From: Chamaelirium japonicum
Lineage: Eukaryota > Streptophyta > Magnoliopsida > Liliales > Melanthiaceae
Assembly (NCBI GenBank): GCA_947650365.1
Contig: CANTAL010000135.1
Coordinates: 248,001 to 312,000, forward strand
DNA length: 64,000 nucleotides
Reading direction: 5' to 3'
Position numbers and translations under genes: made by a program. Shown here one piece after another: positions 1 through 15,255 of the stretch (within the stretch, counting starts at the first letter, position 1; each line of letters begins with the position of its first letter). The notes under the pieces were generated by a model. It ran no database searches. It was given only the letters and a program-made list of their open reading frames with translations, and was not told the origin of the DNA.

Positions 1-397
1 CATTCGTACGATCCATTCTAATTCATTCGCACGAATGTATCCATTCTAATTGATTCGTACGATCCATTCTAATTCATTCGCACGATCCATTCTAATTCAT
101 TCATAAGATCCATTCTAATTCATTTGCATGATTCATTCTAATTCATTCATACGATCCATTCTAATTCATTCATACAATACATTCTAATTCTTTCGCATGA
201 ATGTATCCATTCTAATTCATTCGTACGATCCACCCTAATTCCTTTGTATGATCCATTCTAATTCATTCACACGAATGTATCAATTCGAATTCATTCATAC
301 GATCCATTCTAATCCATTCATACGATCCATTCTAATTCATTCGCACGAATGTATCTATTCTAATTCATTCGCACGATCCATTCTAATTCATTCGCAC
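1..397 (+). repeat. Minisatellite block, forward
   Basis: Forward orientation (ATTCATTCG reads on the plus strand). It flips at about 397-400, inside a GCACATTGGATCG junction. The same junction recurs 4,229 bp downstream. Confidence 0.9.
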
Positions 398-1822
398 ATT
401 GGATCGTACGATGAATTAGAATGGATCATGCAAATGAATTTGAATGGATCGTACGAATGAATTAGAATAATGTGAATGAATTAGAATGGATAGTACGTAT
501 GAATTAGAATGGATACATTCTTGGGAATGAATTAGAATGGATCGTACGAAGGAATTAGAATGGATCATACGAATGAAAAAGAATGGATCGTACAAATGAA
601 TTATAATGTATCATACGAATGAATTAGAATGGATCGTACAAATGAATTAGAATGGATTGTGCTAATGAGTAAGAATGGATCGTACGAATCAAATTGAATG
701 GATCGTACGAATGAATTTGAATGAATCTTGCTAATGAATTAGAATGGATTGTACGAACGTCTTAGAATAGATTGTGCGAATGAATTAGAATGGATCGTGC
801 GAATGAATTAGAATGGATACATTCGTGCGAATGAATTTGAATGGATCGTACGAATGAATTAGAATGGATCGTTTGAATGAATTAGAATGGATCGTATGAA
901 TGAATTCGAATGGTTCGTACGAATGAATTAGAATGGATACATTCGTGTGAATGAATTAGAATGGATCATACGAAGGAATTAGGGTGGATCGTACGAATGA
1001 ATTATAATGGATACATTCGTGCGAAAGAATTAGAATGGATTGTATGAATGAATTAGAATGGATCGTATGAATGAATTAGAATGGATCGTGCGAATGAATT
1101 AGAATGATCGTACGAATGAATACGAATGGATACATTCGTGCAAATGAATTAGAATGGATCGTATGAATGAGTAAGAATGGATCGTACGAATGAAATAGAA
1201 TGGATTGTACGAATGAATTAGAATGGATCGTGCTAATGAATTTGAATGGATCGTACGAATGAATTAGAATAGATTGTGCGAATGAATTAGAATGGATCGT
1301 ACGAATGAATTAGAATGGATACATTCGTGCGAATGAATTAGAATTGATCGTATGAATGAATTAGATTGGATCGTATGAATGAATTAGAATGGATCGCACC
1401 AATGAATTAGAAAGGAATCATTCATGGGAATGAATTAGAATGGATCATACGAAGGAATTAGAATGGATCATACGAATGAAATAGAATGGATCGTACGAAG
1501 GAATTAGAATGGATCGTACGAATGAATTAGAATGGATACATTCGTGCAAAAGAATTAGAATGGATTGTATGAATGAATTAGAATGGATCGTACAAATGAA
1601 CTAGAATGGATCGTACGAATGAATTAGAATGGATCATACCAATGAATTAGAATGGATCGTACGAATGAACTAGAATGGATCGTGCTAATGAAATAGAATG
1701 GATCGTACGAACGAATTAGAATGGATCGTACGAATGAGTAAGAATGGATCGTACGAATGAAATAGAATGGATCGTACGAATGAATTAAAATGGATCGTGC
1801 GAATGAATTAGATTGGATCATG
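398..1822 (-). repeat. Minisatellite block, reverse
   Basis: Reverse orientation (GAATGAATTAG on plus). It ends at a GGATCATGTACGATTC junction. Duplicated at 4,627-6,051. Confidence 0.9.
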
Positions 1823-2627
1823 TACGATTCACTCTAATTCATTCGCACGAATGTATCCATTCTAATTCATTCTAATTCCTTCGTACGATCCATTCGTACG
1901 ATCCATTCTAATTCATTCGCACGAATGTATTCATTCTAATTCATTCGTACAATCCATTCTAATTCATTCGCACAATCTATTCTAATTCATTCGTGTGATC
2001 CATTCTAATTCATTCGCACGATCCATTCTAATTCATTTGTACGATCCATTTTAATACATTCATACAATCCATTCTAATTCTTTTGCACGAATGTATCCAT
2101 TCTAATTCATTTGTATGATCCATTCTAATTCATTCGTACAATCCAATCTAATTCATTCATACGTATCCATTCTAATTCATTCGTACAATCCATTCTAATT
2201 CATTCATACAATCCATTCTAATTCATTCATACGATCCATTCTAATTCATTCGCACGAATGTATCCATTCTAATTCATTCGTAGATCCATTCTAATTCATT
2301 CATACTTTCCATTCTAATTCATTCGTACGATCCATTCTAATTCATTCGCACAAATGTTTCCATTCAAATTCATTCGTACGATCCATTCTAATTCATTCGC
2401 ACGATCCATACTAATTCATTCGTGCGATCCATTCTTACTCATTCGTACGATCCATTCTAATTCTTTCGCATGAATGTATCCATTCTAATTCATTCGTACG
2501 ATCCACCCTAATTCCTTCATATGATCCATTCTAATTCAATCGCACGAATGTATCCATTCTAATTCATTCGTACGATCCATTCGAATTCATTCATACGATC
2601 TATTCTAATTCATTCAAACGATCCATT
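1823..2627 (+). repeat. Minisatellite block, forward
   Basis: Forward block. Its first 320 bp belong to the 4,229-bp duplication and the rest is unique to this copy. The switch at about 2,627 reads ATCCATTAGAATTGATTAG. Confidence 0.9.
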
Positions 2628-3344
2628 AGAATTGATTAGAATGGATCGTACGTATGAATTAGAATGGATACATACATGGGAATGAATTAGAATGGATCGT
2701 ACGAATGAATTAGGGTTGATCGTGCGAATGAATTAGAATGGATACATTCGTGCGAATGAATTAGAATGGATCGTGCGAATGAATTAGAATGGATCGTACG
2801 AATGAATTAGAATGGATACATTCGTGCGAATGAATTAGAATGGATCGTACGAATGAGTAAGAATGGATCGTACCAATGAAATAGAATGGATCGTACGAAT
2901 GAATTAGAATGGATCGTGCTAATGAATTAAAATGGATCATACAAATGAATTAAAATAGATCATATGAATGAATTAGAATGGATCGTACGAATAAATTAGA
3001 ATGGATTGTATGAATGAATTAGAATGGATCGTGCAAATGAATTAGAATGGATCGTACGAAGGAATTAGAATGGATCGTACGAAGGAATTAGAATGGATCG
3101 TATGAAGGAATTAGAATGGATCATATGAATGAATTAGAATGGATCGTACGAATGAATTAGAATGGATACATTTGTGCAAAAGAATTAGAATGGATCGTAC
3201 GATTGAATTAGAATGGATCGTACGAATGAATTAGAATGGATCGTATGAATGAATTAGAACGGATCGTATGAATGAATTCGAATGGATCATACAAATGAAT
3301 TAGAATGGATACATTCGTGCGAATGAATTAGAATGGATCATACG
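2628..3344 (-). repeat. Minisatellite block, reverse
   Basis: Reverse block with several ACGAAGGAATTAG monomers near 3,060-3,110. It flips at CATACGCCTTCGTACG. Confidence 0.9.
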
Positions 3345-3489
3345 CCTTCGTACGATCCATTCATAGGATCCATTCTAATTCCTTCACACGATTCATTCTA
3401 ATTCATTCGCACGAATGTATCCATTCTAATTCATTCGTACGATCAATTCTAATTCATTCAAACGATCCATTCTAGATCATTCGCACGAT
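3345..3489 (+). repeat. Short minisatellite block, forward
   Basis: About six monomers in forward orientation, ending near ATTCTAGATCATTCG. Confidence 0.85.
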
Positions 3490-3655
3490 CGTACGTATGA
3501 ATTAGAATGGATCGTACGAATGAGTAAGAATGGATCGTATGAATGAAATAGAATGGATCGTATGAATGAATTAAATGGATCGTGCGAATGAATTAGAATG
3601 GATCGTACGAATGAGTAAGAATGGATCGTACGAATGAAATAGAATGGATCATACG
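3490..3655 (-). repeat. Short minisatellite block, reverse
   Basis: About seven reverse monomers. The flip is at CATACGTACGATCC, where the monomer's own dyad could have mediated inversion. Confidence 0.85.
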
Positions 3656-4626
3656 TACGATCCATTATAATTCATTCATACGATCCATTCTAATTCATTC
3701 GCACGAATATATCCATTCTAATTCCTTCGTACAATCCATTCGTACGATCCATTCTAATTCCTTCGCACGAATATATCCATTCTAATTCATTCGTACGATC
3801 CGTTCTAATTCATTCGCACAATCTATTCTAATTCATTCGCACAATCTATTCTAATTCATTCGTACGATCCATTCTAATTCATTAGCACGATCCATTCTAA
3901 TTCATTCGTACGATCCATTCTATTTCATTCGTACGATCCACTCTTACTGATTCGTACGATCCATTCTAATTCATTCGCACGAATGTATCCATTCTAATTC
4001 ATTCGTACGATCCATTCTAATTCATTCGCACGATCCATTCTAATTCATTCATACGATCCAATCTAATTCATTCATACAATCCATTCTAATTCATTCGTAC
4101 GATCCATTCCAATTCATTCGCACAATCTATTATAATTCATTCGTAGGATCCATTCTAATTCATTAGCACGATCCATTCTAATTCATTCGTACGATCCATT
4201 CTATTTCATTCGTACGATCCATTCTTACTCATTCGTACGATCCATTCTAATTCATTCGCACGAATGTATCCATTCTAATTGATTCGTACGATCCATTCTA
4301 ATTCATTCGCACGATCCATTCTAATTCATTCATAAGATCCATTCTAATTCATTTGCATGATTCATTGTAATTCATTCATACGATCCATTCTAATTCATTC
4401 ATACAATACATTCTAATTCTTTCGCATGAATGTATCCATTCTAATTCATTCGTACGATCCACCCTAATTCCTTTGTATGATCCATTCTAATTCATTCACA
4501 CGAATGTATCAATTCGAATTCATTCATACGATCCATTCTAATCCATTCATACGATCCATTCTAATTCATTCGCACGAATGTATCTATTCTAATTCATTCG
4601 CACGATCCATTCTAATTCATTCGCAC
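3656..4626 (+). repeat. Minisatellite block, forward
   Basis: Forward block. Its last 397 bp are the second copy of the window's first 397 bp. Confidence 0.9.
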
Positions 4627-6369
4627 ATTGGATCGTACGATGAATTAGAATGGATCATGCAAATGAATTTGAATGGATCGTACGAATGAATTAGAATAAT
4701 GTGAATGAATTAGAATGGATAGTACGTATGAATTAGAATGGATACATTCTTGCGAATGAATTAGAATGGATCGTACGAAGGAATTAGAATGGATCATACG
4801 AATGAAATAGAATGGATCGTACAAATGAATTATAATGTATCATACGAATGAATTAGAATGGATCGTACAAATGAATTAGAATGGATTGTGCTAATGAGTA
4901 AGAATGGATCGTACGAATCAAATTGAATGGATCGTACGAATGAATTTGAATGAATCTTGCTAATGAATTAGAATGGATTGTACAAACGACTTAGAATAGA
5001 TTGTGCGAATGAATTAGAATGGATCGTGCGAATGAATTAGAATGGATACATTCGTGCGAATGAATTTGAATGGATCGTACGAATGAATTAGAATGGATCG
5101 TTTGAATGAATTAGAATGGATCGTATGAATGAATTCGAATGGTTCGTATGAATGAATTAGAATGGATACATTCGTGTGAATGAATTAGAATGGATCATAC
5201 AAAGGAATTAGGGTGGATCGTACGAATGAATTATAATGGATACATTCGTGCGAAAGAATTAGAATGGATTGTATGAATGAATTAGAATGGATCGTATGAA
5301 TGAATTAGAATGGATCGTGCGAATGAATTAGAATGATCGTACGAATGAATAAGAATGGATACATTCGTGCAAATGAATTAGAATGGATCGTATGAATGAG
5401 TAAGAATGGATCGTACGAATGAAATAGAATGGATTGTACGAATGAATTAGAATGGATCGTGCTAATGAATTTGAATGGATCGTACGAATGAATTAGAATA
5501 GATTGTGCGAATGAATTAGAATGGATCGTACGAATGAATTAGAATGGATACATTCGTGCGAATGAATTAGAATTGATCGTATGAATGAATTAGATTGGAC
5601 CGTATGAATGAATTAGAATGGATCGCACCTATGAATTAGAAAGGATACATTCATGGGAATGAATTAGAATGGATCATACGAAGGAATTAGAATGGATCAT
5701 ACGAATGAAATAGAATGGATCGTACGAAGGAATTAGAATGGATCGTACGAATGAATTAGAATGGATACATTCGTGCAAAAGAATTAGAATGGATTGTATG
5801 AATGAATTAGAATGGATCATACAAATGAACTAGAATGGATCGTACGAATGAATTAGAATGGATCATACGAATGAATTAGAATGGATCGTACGAATGAACT
5901 AGAATGGATCATGCTAATGAAATAGAATGGATCGTACGAACGAATTAGAATGGATCGTACGAATGAGTAAGAATGGATCGTACGAATGAAATAGAATGGA
6001 TCGTACGAATGAATTAAAATGGATCGTGCGAATGAATTAGATTGGATCATGTACGATTCACTCTAATTCATTCGCACGAATGTATCCATTCTAATTCATT
6101 CTAATTCCTTCGTATGATCCATTCGTACGATCCATTCTAATTCATTCGCACGGATGTATTCATTCTAATTCATTCGTACAATCCATTCTAATTCATTCGC
6201 ACAATCTATTCTAATTCATTCGTATGATCCATTCTAATTCATTCGCACGATCCATTCTAATTCATTTGTACGATCCATTTTAATACATTCATACAATCCA
6301 TTCTAATTCTTTTGCACGAATGTATCCATTCTAATTCATTTGTATGATCCATTCTAATTCATTCGTACG
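4230..6369 (+). repeat. 4,229-bp-spaced duplication, copy B
   Basis: Second copy. Identity is lost after about 6,370, where the forward block continues with different monomers. Confidence 0.88.
4627..6051 (-). repeat. Minisatellite block, reverse
   Basis: Second copy of block 398-1,822, with the same length and the same end junctions. Confidence 0.9.
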
Positions 6370-8492
6370 ATCCATTCTAATTCATTCATATGATCCATTG
6401 TAATTCATTCGTACAATCCATTCTAATTTATTCATACAATCCATTCTAATTCATTCGATCGAATGTATCCATTCAAATTCATTCGTACGATCCATTCGAA
6501 TTCATTCATACGATCCATTCTAATTCTTTCATACGATACATTCTAATTCATTCGCACGAATGTATCCATTCTAATTCATTCATACGATCTATTCTAATTC
6601 ATTCGCACGATCCAATCTAATTCTTCCGCACGATCCATTCTAATTCATTCGTACGATTCTAATTCACTCATACGATCCATTCTAATTCATTCGCAAGAAT
6701 GTATCCATTCTAATTCATTCTAATTCCTTCGTACGATCCATTCTAATTCCTTCGCACAGAAATATCCATTCTAATTCATTCGTACGATCCATTCTAATTC
6801 ATTCATACGATCCATTCTAATTCATCCGTACGATCCATTCTAATTCATTCATACGATCCATTCTAATTCATTCCTTTGACCCATTTTAATTCCTTCGTAT
6901 GATCCATTCTAATTCATTCCCATGAATGTATCCATTCTAATTCATACGTACGATCCCTTCGTACGATCCATTCTAATTCCTTCGTACGATCCATTCTAAT
7001 TCCTTCGTACGATCCATTCTAATTCATTCCCATGAATGTATCCATTCTAATTCATACGTACGATCCATTCTAATTCATTCATACGATCCAATCTAATTCA
7101 TTCATACGATCCATTCTAATTCATTTCGTATGAATGTATCCATTCTAATTCCTTCGTACGATCCATTTTAATTCATTCGTACGATCCATTCTAATTCATT
7201 CATACGATCCATTCTAATTCATTCATACAATCCATTCTAAATCTTTCGCACGAATGTATCTATTCTAATTCATTCGTACGATCCGCCCTAATTCCTTCAT
7301 ATGATCCATTATAATTCATTCGCACGAATCTATCCATTCTAATTCATTCGTACGATCCATTCGAATTCAATCATACGATCCATTCTAATTCATTCGCACG
7401 ATCCATTCTAATTCATTCATACGATCCATTCTAATTTATTCATACGATCCATTCTAATTCGTTCGCATGATCCATTCTAATTCATTCGCACGATCCATTC
7501 TAATTCATTCGTATGATCCATTCAAATTCATTCATATGACCCATTCTATTTCATTCGTACGATCCATTCTTACTCATTCGTACGATCCATTCTTACTCAT
7601 TCGTACGATCCATTTTAATTCATTCGCACGATCCAATCTAATTCATTCGCACGATCCATTCTAATTCATTCGTACGATCCATTCTATTTCATTCGTACGA
7701 TCCATTCTTACTCATTCGTACGATCTATTCTAATTCATTCGCACGAATATATCCATTCTAATTTATTTGTACGATCCATTCTAATTCAATCGCACAATCC
7801 ATTCTAATTCATTCATACGATCCATTCTAATTCATTCGTACGATCCATTCTAATTCATTCGTACAATCAATTCTAATTCTTTTGCACGAATGTATCCATT
7901 CTAATTCATTCGTACGATCCATTCTAATTCATTCGCACGATCCATTCCAATCCATTCATACGATCCATTCTAATTCATTCATACAATCCATTCTAATTCT
8001 TTCGCACGAATGTATCCATTCTAATTCATTCGTACGATCCACCCTAATTCCTTCGTATGATCCATTCTAATTAATTCGCACAAATGTATCCATTCTAATT
8101 CATTCGTACGATCCATTCGAATACATTCATACAATCCATTCTAATTCATTCATACGATTCATTCTAATTCATTCATACGATCCATTCTAATCCATTCGTA
8201 CGATCCATTCTGTTTTATTCGTACGATCCATTCTTACTCATTCGTACGATCCATTCTAATTCATTCATACGAATGTATCCATTCTAATTCATTCGTATGA
8301 TCCATTCTAATTCATTCGCATGATCCATTCAAATTCATTCGTACGATCCATTCAAATTCATACGTACAATCTATTCTAATTCATTCGTACGATCCATTCT
8401 AATTCATTAGCACGATCCATTCTTATTCATTCGTATGATCCATTCTATTTTATTCGTACGATCCATTCTTACTCATTCGTATGATCCATTCT
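6052..8492 (+). repeat. Minisatellite block, forward
   Basis: Forward block. It contains two closely spaced CCCATGAATGTATCC landmarks (about 6,908 and 7,028). It ends at the centre of the 14-bp palindrome CCATTCTAGAATGG (8,486-8,499). Confidence 0.9.
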
Positions 8493-8717
8493 AGAATGGA
8501 TCATGCGAATGAATTAGAATGGATCGTACGAATGAATTAGAATGGATAATGTGAATGAATTAGAATGGATCGTACGAATGAATTAGAATGGATCGTACGA
8601 ATGAATTACAATGGATCGTACGAATGAATATGAATTAGAATAGATCGTATGAATGAATTAGAATGGATCATACGAATGAATTAGAATGGATCGTACGAAT
8701 GAATTAGAATGGATTGT
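8493..8717 (-). repeat. Short minisatellite block, reverse
   Basis: Ten reverse monomers between two flips. The right flip reads GATTGTACGAATGTATCC. Confidence 0.88.
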
Positions 8718-9240
8718 ACGAATGTATCCATTCTAATTCATTCCTTTGTGCGATCCATTCTAATTCATTAGCATGATCCATTCTAATTCATTCGTACGAT
8801 CCATTCTAATCATTCGCACGAATGGATCTTACTCATTCATACGATCCATTCGAATTCATTAGCATGATCCATTTTAATTCATTTGCACGATCCATTCTAA
8901 TTCATTCATACAATCCATTCTAATTCTTTTGCACGAATGTATCTATTCTAATTCATTCGTACGATCCATTCTAATTCCTTCGTACGATCCATTCTAATTC
9001 CTTCGTACGATCCATTCTAATTCATTCGTACGATCCATTTTAATTCGTACGATCCATCCTAATTCATTCGTACGATCTATTCGAATTCATTCGTACGATC
9101 CATTCTAATTCATTCGTACGATCCATTCTAATTCATTCGCACGATCCATTCTAATCTAGTCTTATTCATTCGTACGATCCATTCTAATTTATTCGTACGA
9201 TCCATTCTAATTAATCCATACAATCCATTCTATTTCATTT
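8718..9240 (+). repeat. Minisatellite block, forward
   Basis: Forward block with irregular monomers, including a truncated CTAATCTAGTC near 9,155. Confidence 0.88.
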
Positions 9241-9737
9241 GAATTAGGGTGGATCGTATGAATGAATTAGAATGGATACATTCGTGCGAAAGAATTAGAA
9301 TGGATTGTATGAATGAATTAGAATGGATCGTATGAATGAATTAGAATGGATCGTGCGAATGAAGTAGAATGGATTGTGCTAATGAGTAAGAATGGAACGT
9401 ACGAATGAAATAGAATGAATCGTACGAATGAATTAGAATGGGTCGTGCTAATGAATTTGAATGGATCGTACGAATGAATTAGAATAGATTGTGCGAATGA
9501 ATTAGAATGAATCGTGCGAATGAATTAGAATGGATACATTCGTGCGAATGAATTAGAATGGATCGTATGAATGAATTAGAATGGATCGTACGAATGAGTT
9601 AGAATAGATACATTCGTGCAAATGAAATAGAATGGATCATACGAAGGAATTAGGGTGGATCGTACGAATGAATTAGAATGGATCTATTCGTACGAATGAA
9701 TTAGAGTAGATCGTATTAATTAGAATGGATATTTTCG
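9241..9737 (-). repeat. Minisatellite block, reverse
   Basis: Reverse block, ending at ATTTTCGTACGATCGTTTC. Confidence 0.88.
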
Positions 9738-10692
9738 TACGATCGTTTCTAATTCATTCATACGATCCATTCTAGTTCATTCATACGATCCATTCTATTT
9801 CATTCGTATGATCCATTCTTACTCATTCGTACGATCCATTTGAATTTATTCGTACGATCTATTCTAATTTATTCGCACAATCTATTCTAATTCGTTCGTA
9901 CGATCCATTCTAATTCATTAGCACGATCCATTCTAATTCATTCATACGATCCATTCTATTTCATTCGTACGATACATTCTTACTCATTCGTACGATCCAT
10001 TCTAATTCATTCGCACGAATGTATCCATTCTAATTCATTCGTACGATCCATTCTATTTCATTCGTAAGATGCATTCTAATTCATTCATAAGATCCATTCT
10101 AATTCATTCGCACGAATGAATCCATTCTAATTCATTCGCACGATCCATTCTAATTCATTCATACGATCCATTCTAATTCATTCGTACGATCCACCCTAAT
10201 TCCTTTGTATGATCCATTCAAATTCATTCGCACGAATGTATCCATTCTAATTCATTCTAATTCATTTGCACGATCCATTCTAATACATTCATACGACCCA
10301 TTCTAATTCATTCATACGATCCATTCTAATTCATTCGCACGAATGTATCCATTCTAATTCATTCGTACGATCCATTCTAATTCATTCGCACAATCTATTA
10401 TAATTCATTCGTTCCATCCATTCTAATTCATTCGTATGATCCATTCTAATTCATTCGCATGATCCATTCTAATTCTTTCATACGATCCATTCTAATTCCT
10501 TCGTACGATCCATTCTATTTCATTCGTATGATCCATTCTAGTTCCTTCGTACGATCCATTCCAATTCATTCCCATGAATGTATCCATTCTAATTCATACA
10601 TGCGATCCATTCTTACTCATTCATACGATCCATTCTAATTCTTTCGCACGAATGTATCCATTCTAATTCATTCGCACAATCTATTCTAATTC
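9738..10692 (+). repeat. Minisatellite block, forward
   Basis: Forward block with a CCCATGAATGTATCC landmark near 10,570. Confidence 0.9.
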
Positions 10693-13600
10693 GTGCGAAT
10701 GAATTAGAATGGATCGTACGAAGGAATTAGAATGGATACATTCGTGCAAAAGAATTAGAATAGATTGTATGAATGAATTATAATGGATCGTACAAATGAA
10801 TGAGAATGGATCGTACTAATGAATTAGAATGGAAAATTCGTGATAATGAATTAGAATGGATCGTATGAATGAATTAGAATGGATTATACGAATGAATTAG
10901 AATGGATCGTATGAATGAATTAGAATGGATCGTGTGAATGAATTAGAATGGATCGCACGAATGAATTAGAATGGATAAATTCGTGCGAAAGAATTATAAT
11001 GGATTGTATGAATGAATTAGAATGGATCGTACGAATGAATTAGAATGGATCGTTTGAATGAATTAGAATGGATCGTGCGAATGAATTAGAATGGATCGTA
11101 CGAATGAATTTGAATGGATCGTACGAAGGAATTAGAATGGATCGTACGAAGGAATTAGAATGGATCGTGTGAATGAGGATACATTCGTGCGAATGAATTA
11201 GAATGGATCGTACAAATGAGTAAGAATGGATCGTACGAATGAATTAGATTGGATATATTCATAGGAATGAATTAGAATGTATCGTGCGAATGAATTAGAA
11301 TGGATCGTACGAAGGAAATTAGAATGGATCGTATGAATGAATTAGATTGCATCGTATGAATGAATTAGAATGTACCGTATGAATGAATTAGAATGGATCG
11401 TGCGAATGAATTAGAATGAATCGTATGAATGAATTAGATTGGATCGTATGAATAAATTAGAATGGATCGTATGAATGAATTAGAATGGATCGTATGAATG
11501 AATTAGAATGGATACATTCATGGGAATGAATTTGAATGAATCATATGAATGAATTAGAATGGATCGTGCGAATGAATTAGAATGGATCGTACGAATGAAT
11601 TTAGAATGGATCGTATGAATGAATTAGATTGGATCATATGAATGAATTAGAATGGATTGTGTGAATGAATTAGAATGGATCGTGCGAATGAATTAGAATG
11701 GATCGTATGAATGAATTAGATTGGATCGTATGAATGAATTAGAATGGATCGCACGAATGAATTAGAATGGATCGTATGAATGAATTTGAGTGGGTCGTAT
11801 GAATGAATTAGAATGGATCGTATGAATGAATTCGAATGGATCGTACGAATGAATTAGAATGGATACATTCGTGTGAATGAATTAGAATGGATTATAAGAT
11901 GGAATTAGGGTGGATCGTACGAATGAATTATAATGGATTGTACGAATGAATTAGAATGGATCGTATGAATGAATAAGAAAAGTTCGTGCGAATGATTTAG
12001 AAAGGATCGTACGAATGAATTAGAATGGATTGTGCTAATGAGTTGAATGGATCGTATGAATGAATTAGAATGGATCGTGCGAATGAATTAGAATAGATCG
12101 TACGAATAAATTAGAATGGATACATTCATGCGAATGAATTAGAATGTATCGTACGAATGAGTAAGAATCGATCGTACGAATCAAATAGAATGGATCATAC
12201 GAATGAATTAGATTGGATCGTGCTAATGAATTAGAATGGATCGTATGAATGAATTAAAATGGATCGTGCGAATGAATTAGAATGGATCGTACGAATGAGT
12301 AAGAATAGATCATACGAATGAAATAGAATGGATCGTACGAATGAATTAGAATGGATCATGCTAATGAATTAGAATGGATCGTACGAATGAATTAGAATAG
12401 ATTGTGCGAATTAATTAGAATGGATCGTACGAATGAATTAGAATGAATACATTCGTGCGAATGAATTAGAATGGATCGTATGAATGATTTAGATTGGATC
12501 GTATGAATGAATTAGAATGGATTGTACGTATGAATTAGAATGGATACATTCATGGGAATGAATTAGAATGGACCGTACGAATGTATTCGAGTGGATCGTA
12601 CGAATGAATTAGAATGGATACATTCGTCCGAATGAATTAGAATGGATCGTATGAAGGAATTAGGGTGGATCGTACAAATGAATTAGAATGGATACATTCG
12701 TGCGAAAGAATTAGAATGGATTGTATGAATGAGTTAGAATGGATCGTATGAATGAATTAGAAAGGATCGTGCAAATGAAGTAGAATGGATCGTACGAATG
12801 AATTAGAATGGATCGTACGAATGAATTAGAATGGATTGTGCGAATGAATTAGAATGGATCGTACGAATGAATTAGAATGGATACATTCGTGCGAATGAAT
12901 TTGAATGGATCGTACGAATGAATTAGAATGGATCGTATGAATGAAATAGAATGGATCGTTCGAATAAATTAGAATGGATCGTGCTAATGAATAAGAATGG
13001 ATCGTACAAATGAATTAGAATAGATTGTGCGAATGAATTAGAATGGATCGTACGAATGAATTAGAATGGATACATTCGTGCGAATGAATTAGAATAGATC
13101 GTATGAATGAATTAGATTGGATCATATGAATGAATTAGAATGGATCGTACGTATGAATTAGAATGGATACATTCATGGGAATGAATTAGAATGGATTGTA
13201 CGAAGAAATTAGAATGAATCATACGAATGAAATAGAATGGATCATACGAAGGAATTAGAATGGATCGTACGAAGGAATTATAATGGATCGTACGAAGGAA
13301 TTAGAATGGATCGTACGAATGAATTAGAATGGATACATTCGTGCAAAAGAATTAGAATGGATTGTATGAATGAATTAGAATGGATCGTGCAAATGAATTT
13401 GAATGGATCGTGCGAATAAATTACAATGGATCGTACGAATGAATTAGATTAGATTGTGCGAATGAATTAGAATGGATCGTACGAATGAATTAGAATGGAT
13501 ACATTCGTGCGAATGAATTAGAATGGATCGTATGAATGAATTCGAATGGATCGTATGAATGAATTCGAATGGATCATATGAATGAATTAGAATGGATACA

Positions 13601-15255
13601 TTCGTGCAAATGAATTAGAATGTATCATATGAAGGAATTAGGGTGGATCATACGAATGAATTAGAATGGATACATTCGTGCGAAAGAATTAGAATGGATT
13701 GTATGAATGAATTAGAATGGATCGTCGAATGAATTAGAATGGATGGGACGAATGAACTAGAATAGATTATGCTAATGAATTAGAATAGATCGTACGAATG
13801 AATTAGAATCGATTGTGCGAATGAATTAGAATGGATCGTACGAATGAATTAGAATAGATGCATTCGTGAGAATGAATTAGAATGGATCGTATGAATGAAT
13901 TAGAATGGATCGTATGAATGAAATAGAATAGATTGTGCGAATGAATTAGAATGGATCGTGCGAATGAATTAGAATTAGAATGGATCGTACGTATAAAATA
14001 GAATGAATTCGAATGGATCGTACGAATGAATTAGAATGGATACATTCGTGCGAATGAATTAGAATGGATCATACGAAGGAATTAGGGTGGATCGTACGAA
14101 TGAATTAGAATGGATACATTAGTGCGAATGAATTAGAATGGATAGTATGAATGAATTAGTATGGATCGTGCGAATGAATTAGAATGGGTCGTGCGAATGA
14201 ATTAGAATGGATCGTACGAATAAGTAAGAATAGATCGTACGAATGAAATAGAATGGATCGTACGAATGAATTAGAATGGATCATGCTAATGTATTAGAAT
14301 GGATCGTACGAATGAATTAGAATAGATTGTGCGAATGAATTAGAATGGATCGTACGAATGAATTAAAATGGATACATTCGTGCGAATGAATTAGAATGGA
14401 TCGTATGAATGAATTAGATTGGATCGTATGAATGAATTAGAATGGATCATACGTATTAATTAGAATGGATACATTTATGGGAATGAATTAGTGTACGAAG
14501 GAATTAGAAAGGATCATACGAATGAAATAGAATGGATCGTACGAAGGAATTAGCGTGGATCGTACGAAGGAATTTGAATGGATCGTACGAAGGAATTTGA
14601 ATGGATCGTACGAATGAATTAGAATAGATACATTCATGCAAAAGAATTAGAATGGATTGTATGAATGAATTAGAATGGATCGTGCGAATGAATTAGAATG
14701 GATCGTACGAATGAATTAGAATGGATACATTTGTGCGAATGAATTATAATGGATCGTATGAATGAATTAGAATGGATCATACGAATGAATTAGAATGGAT
14801 CGTACGAATGAATTAGAATGGATACATTCATGCGAATGAATTTGAATGGATCATATGAATGAATTAGAATGGATCGTATGAATGAATTCGAATGGATCAT
14901 ACGTATGAATTAGAATGGATCGTGCGAATGAATTAGAATGGATCGTACGAATGAATTAAAATAGAATATGCGAATGAATTACAATGGATCGTATGAATGA
15001 ATTAGAATGGATACATTCAAGCGAATGAATTAGAAAGTATCGTACGAAGGAATTAGAATTAATTAGAATGGATATTTTCGTGCGAATGAATTAGAATGGA
15101 TCGTATGAATGAATTAGATTGGATCATATGAATGAATTAGAATGGATCGTACGTATGAATTAGAATGGATACATTCATGGGAATGAATTAGAATGGATCG
15201 TATGAATGAATTAGAATGGATTGTACGAAGGAATTCGAATGGATCGTATATATGA
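10693..15255 (-). repeat. Minisatellite block, reverse (longest)
   Basis: About 4.56 kb of uninterrupted reverse monomers, the longest single-orientation run in the window. CATGGGAATG landmarks lie near 12,550, 13,170, 14,478 and 15,178. The right flip is GTATATATGAATTC. Confidence 0.9.

Larger units (their letters stand above)
1..2140 (+). repeat. 4,229-bp-spaced duplication, copy A
   Basis: Matches 4,230-6,369 with about twenty differences noticed, roughly 1%. It is cut by the window start, so the full unit may be longer on the left. Confidence 0.88.

Noticed and set aside
248..8070. Short open frames of 60-76 codons in the left array (Ile-His-Ser-Asn-Ser-Phe repeats)
   Set aside because: They track the 23-bp repeat, whose length shifts frame each unit. 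They arise where the TATTTC or TTACTC variants remove the TAA. No start context, domain or conservation beyond the satellite.
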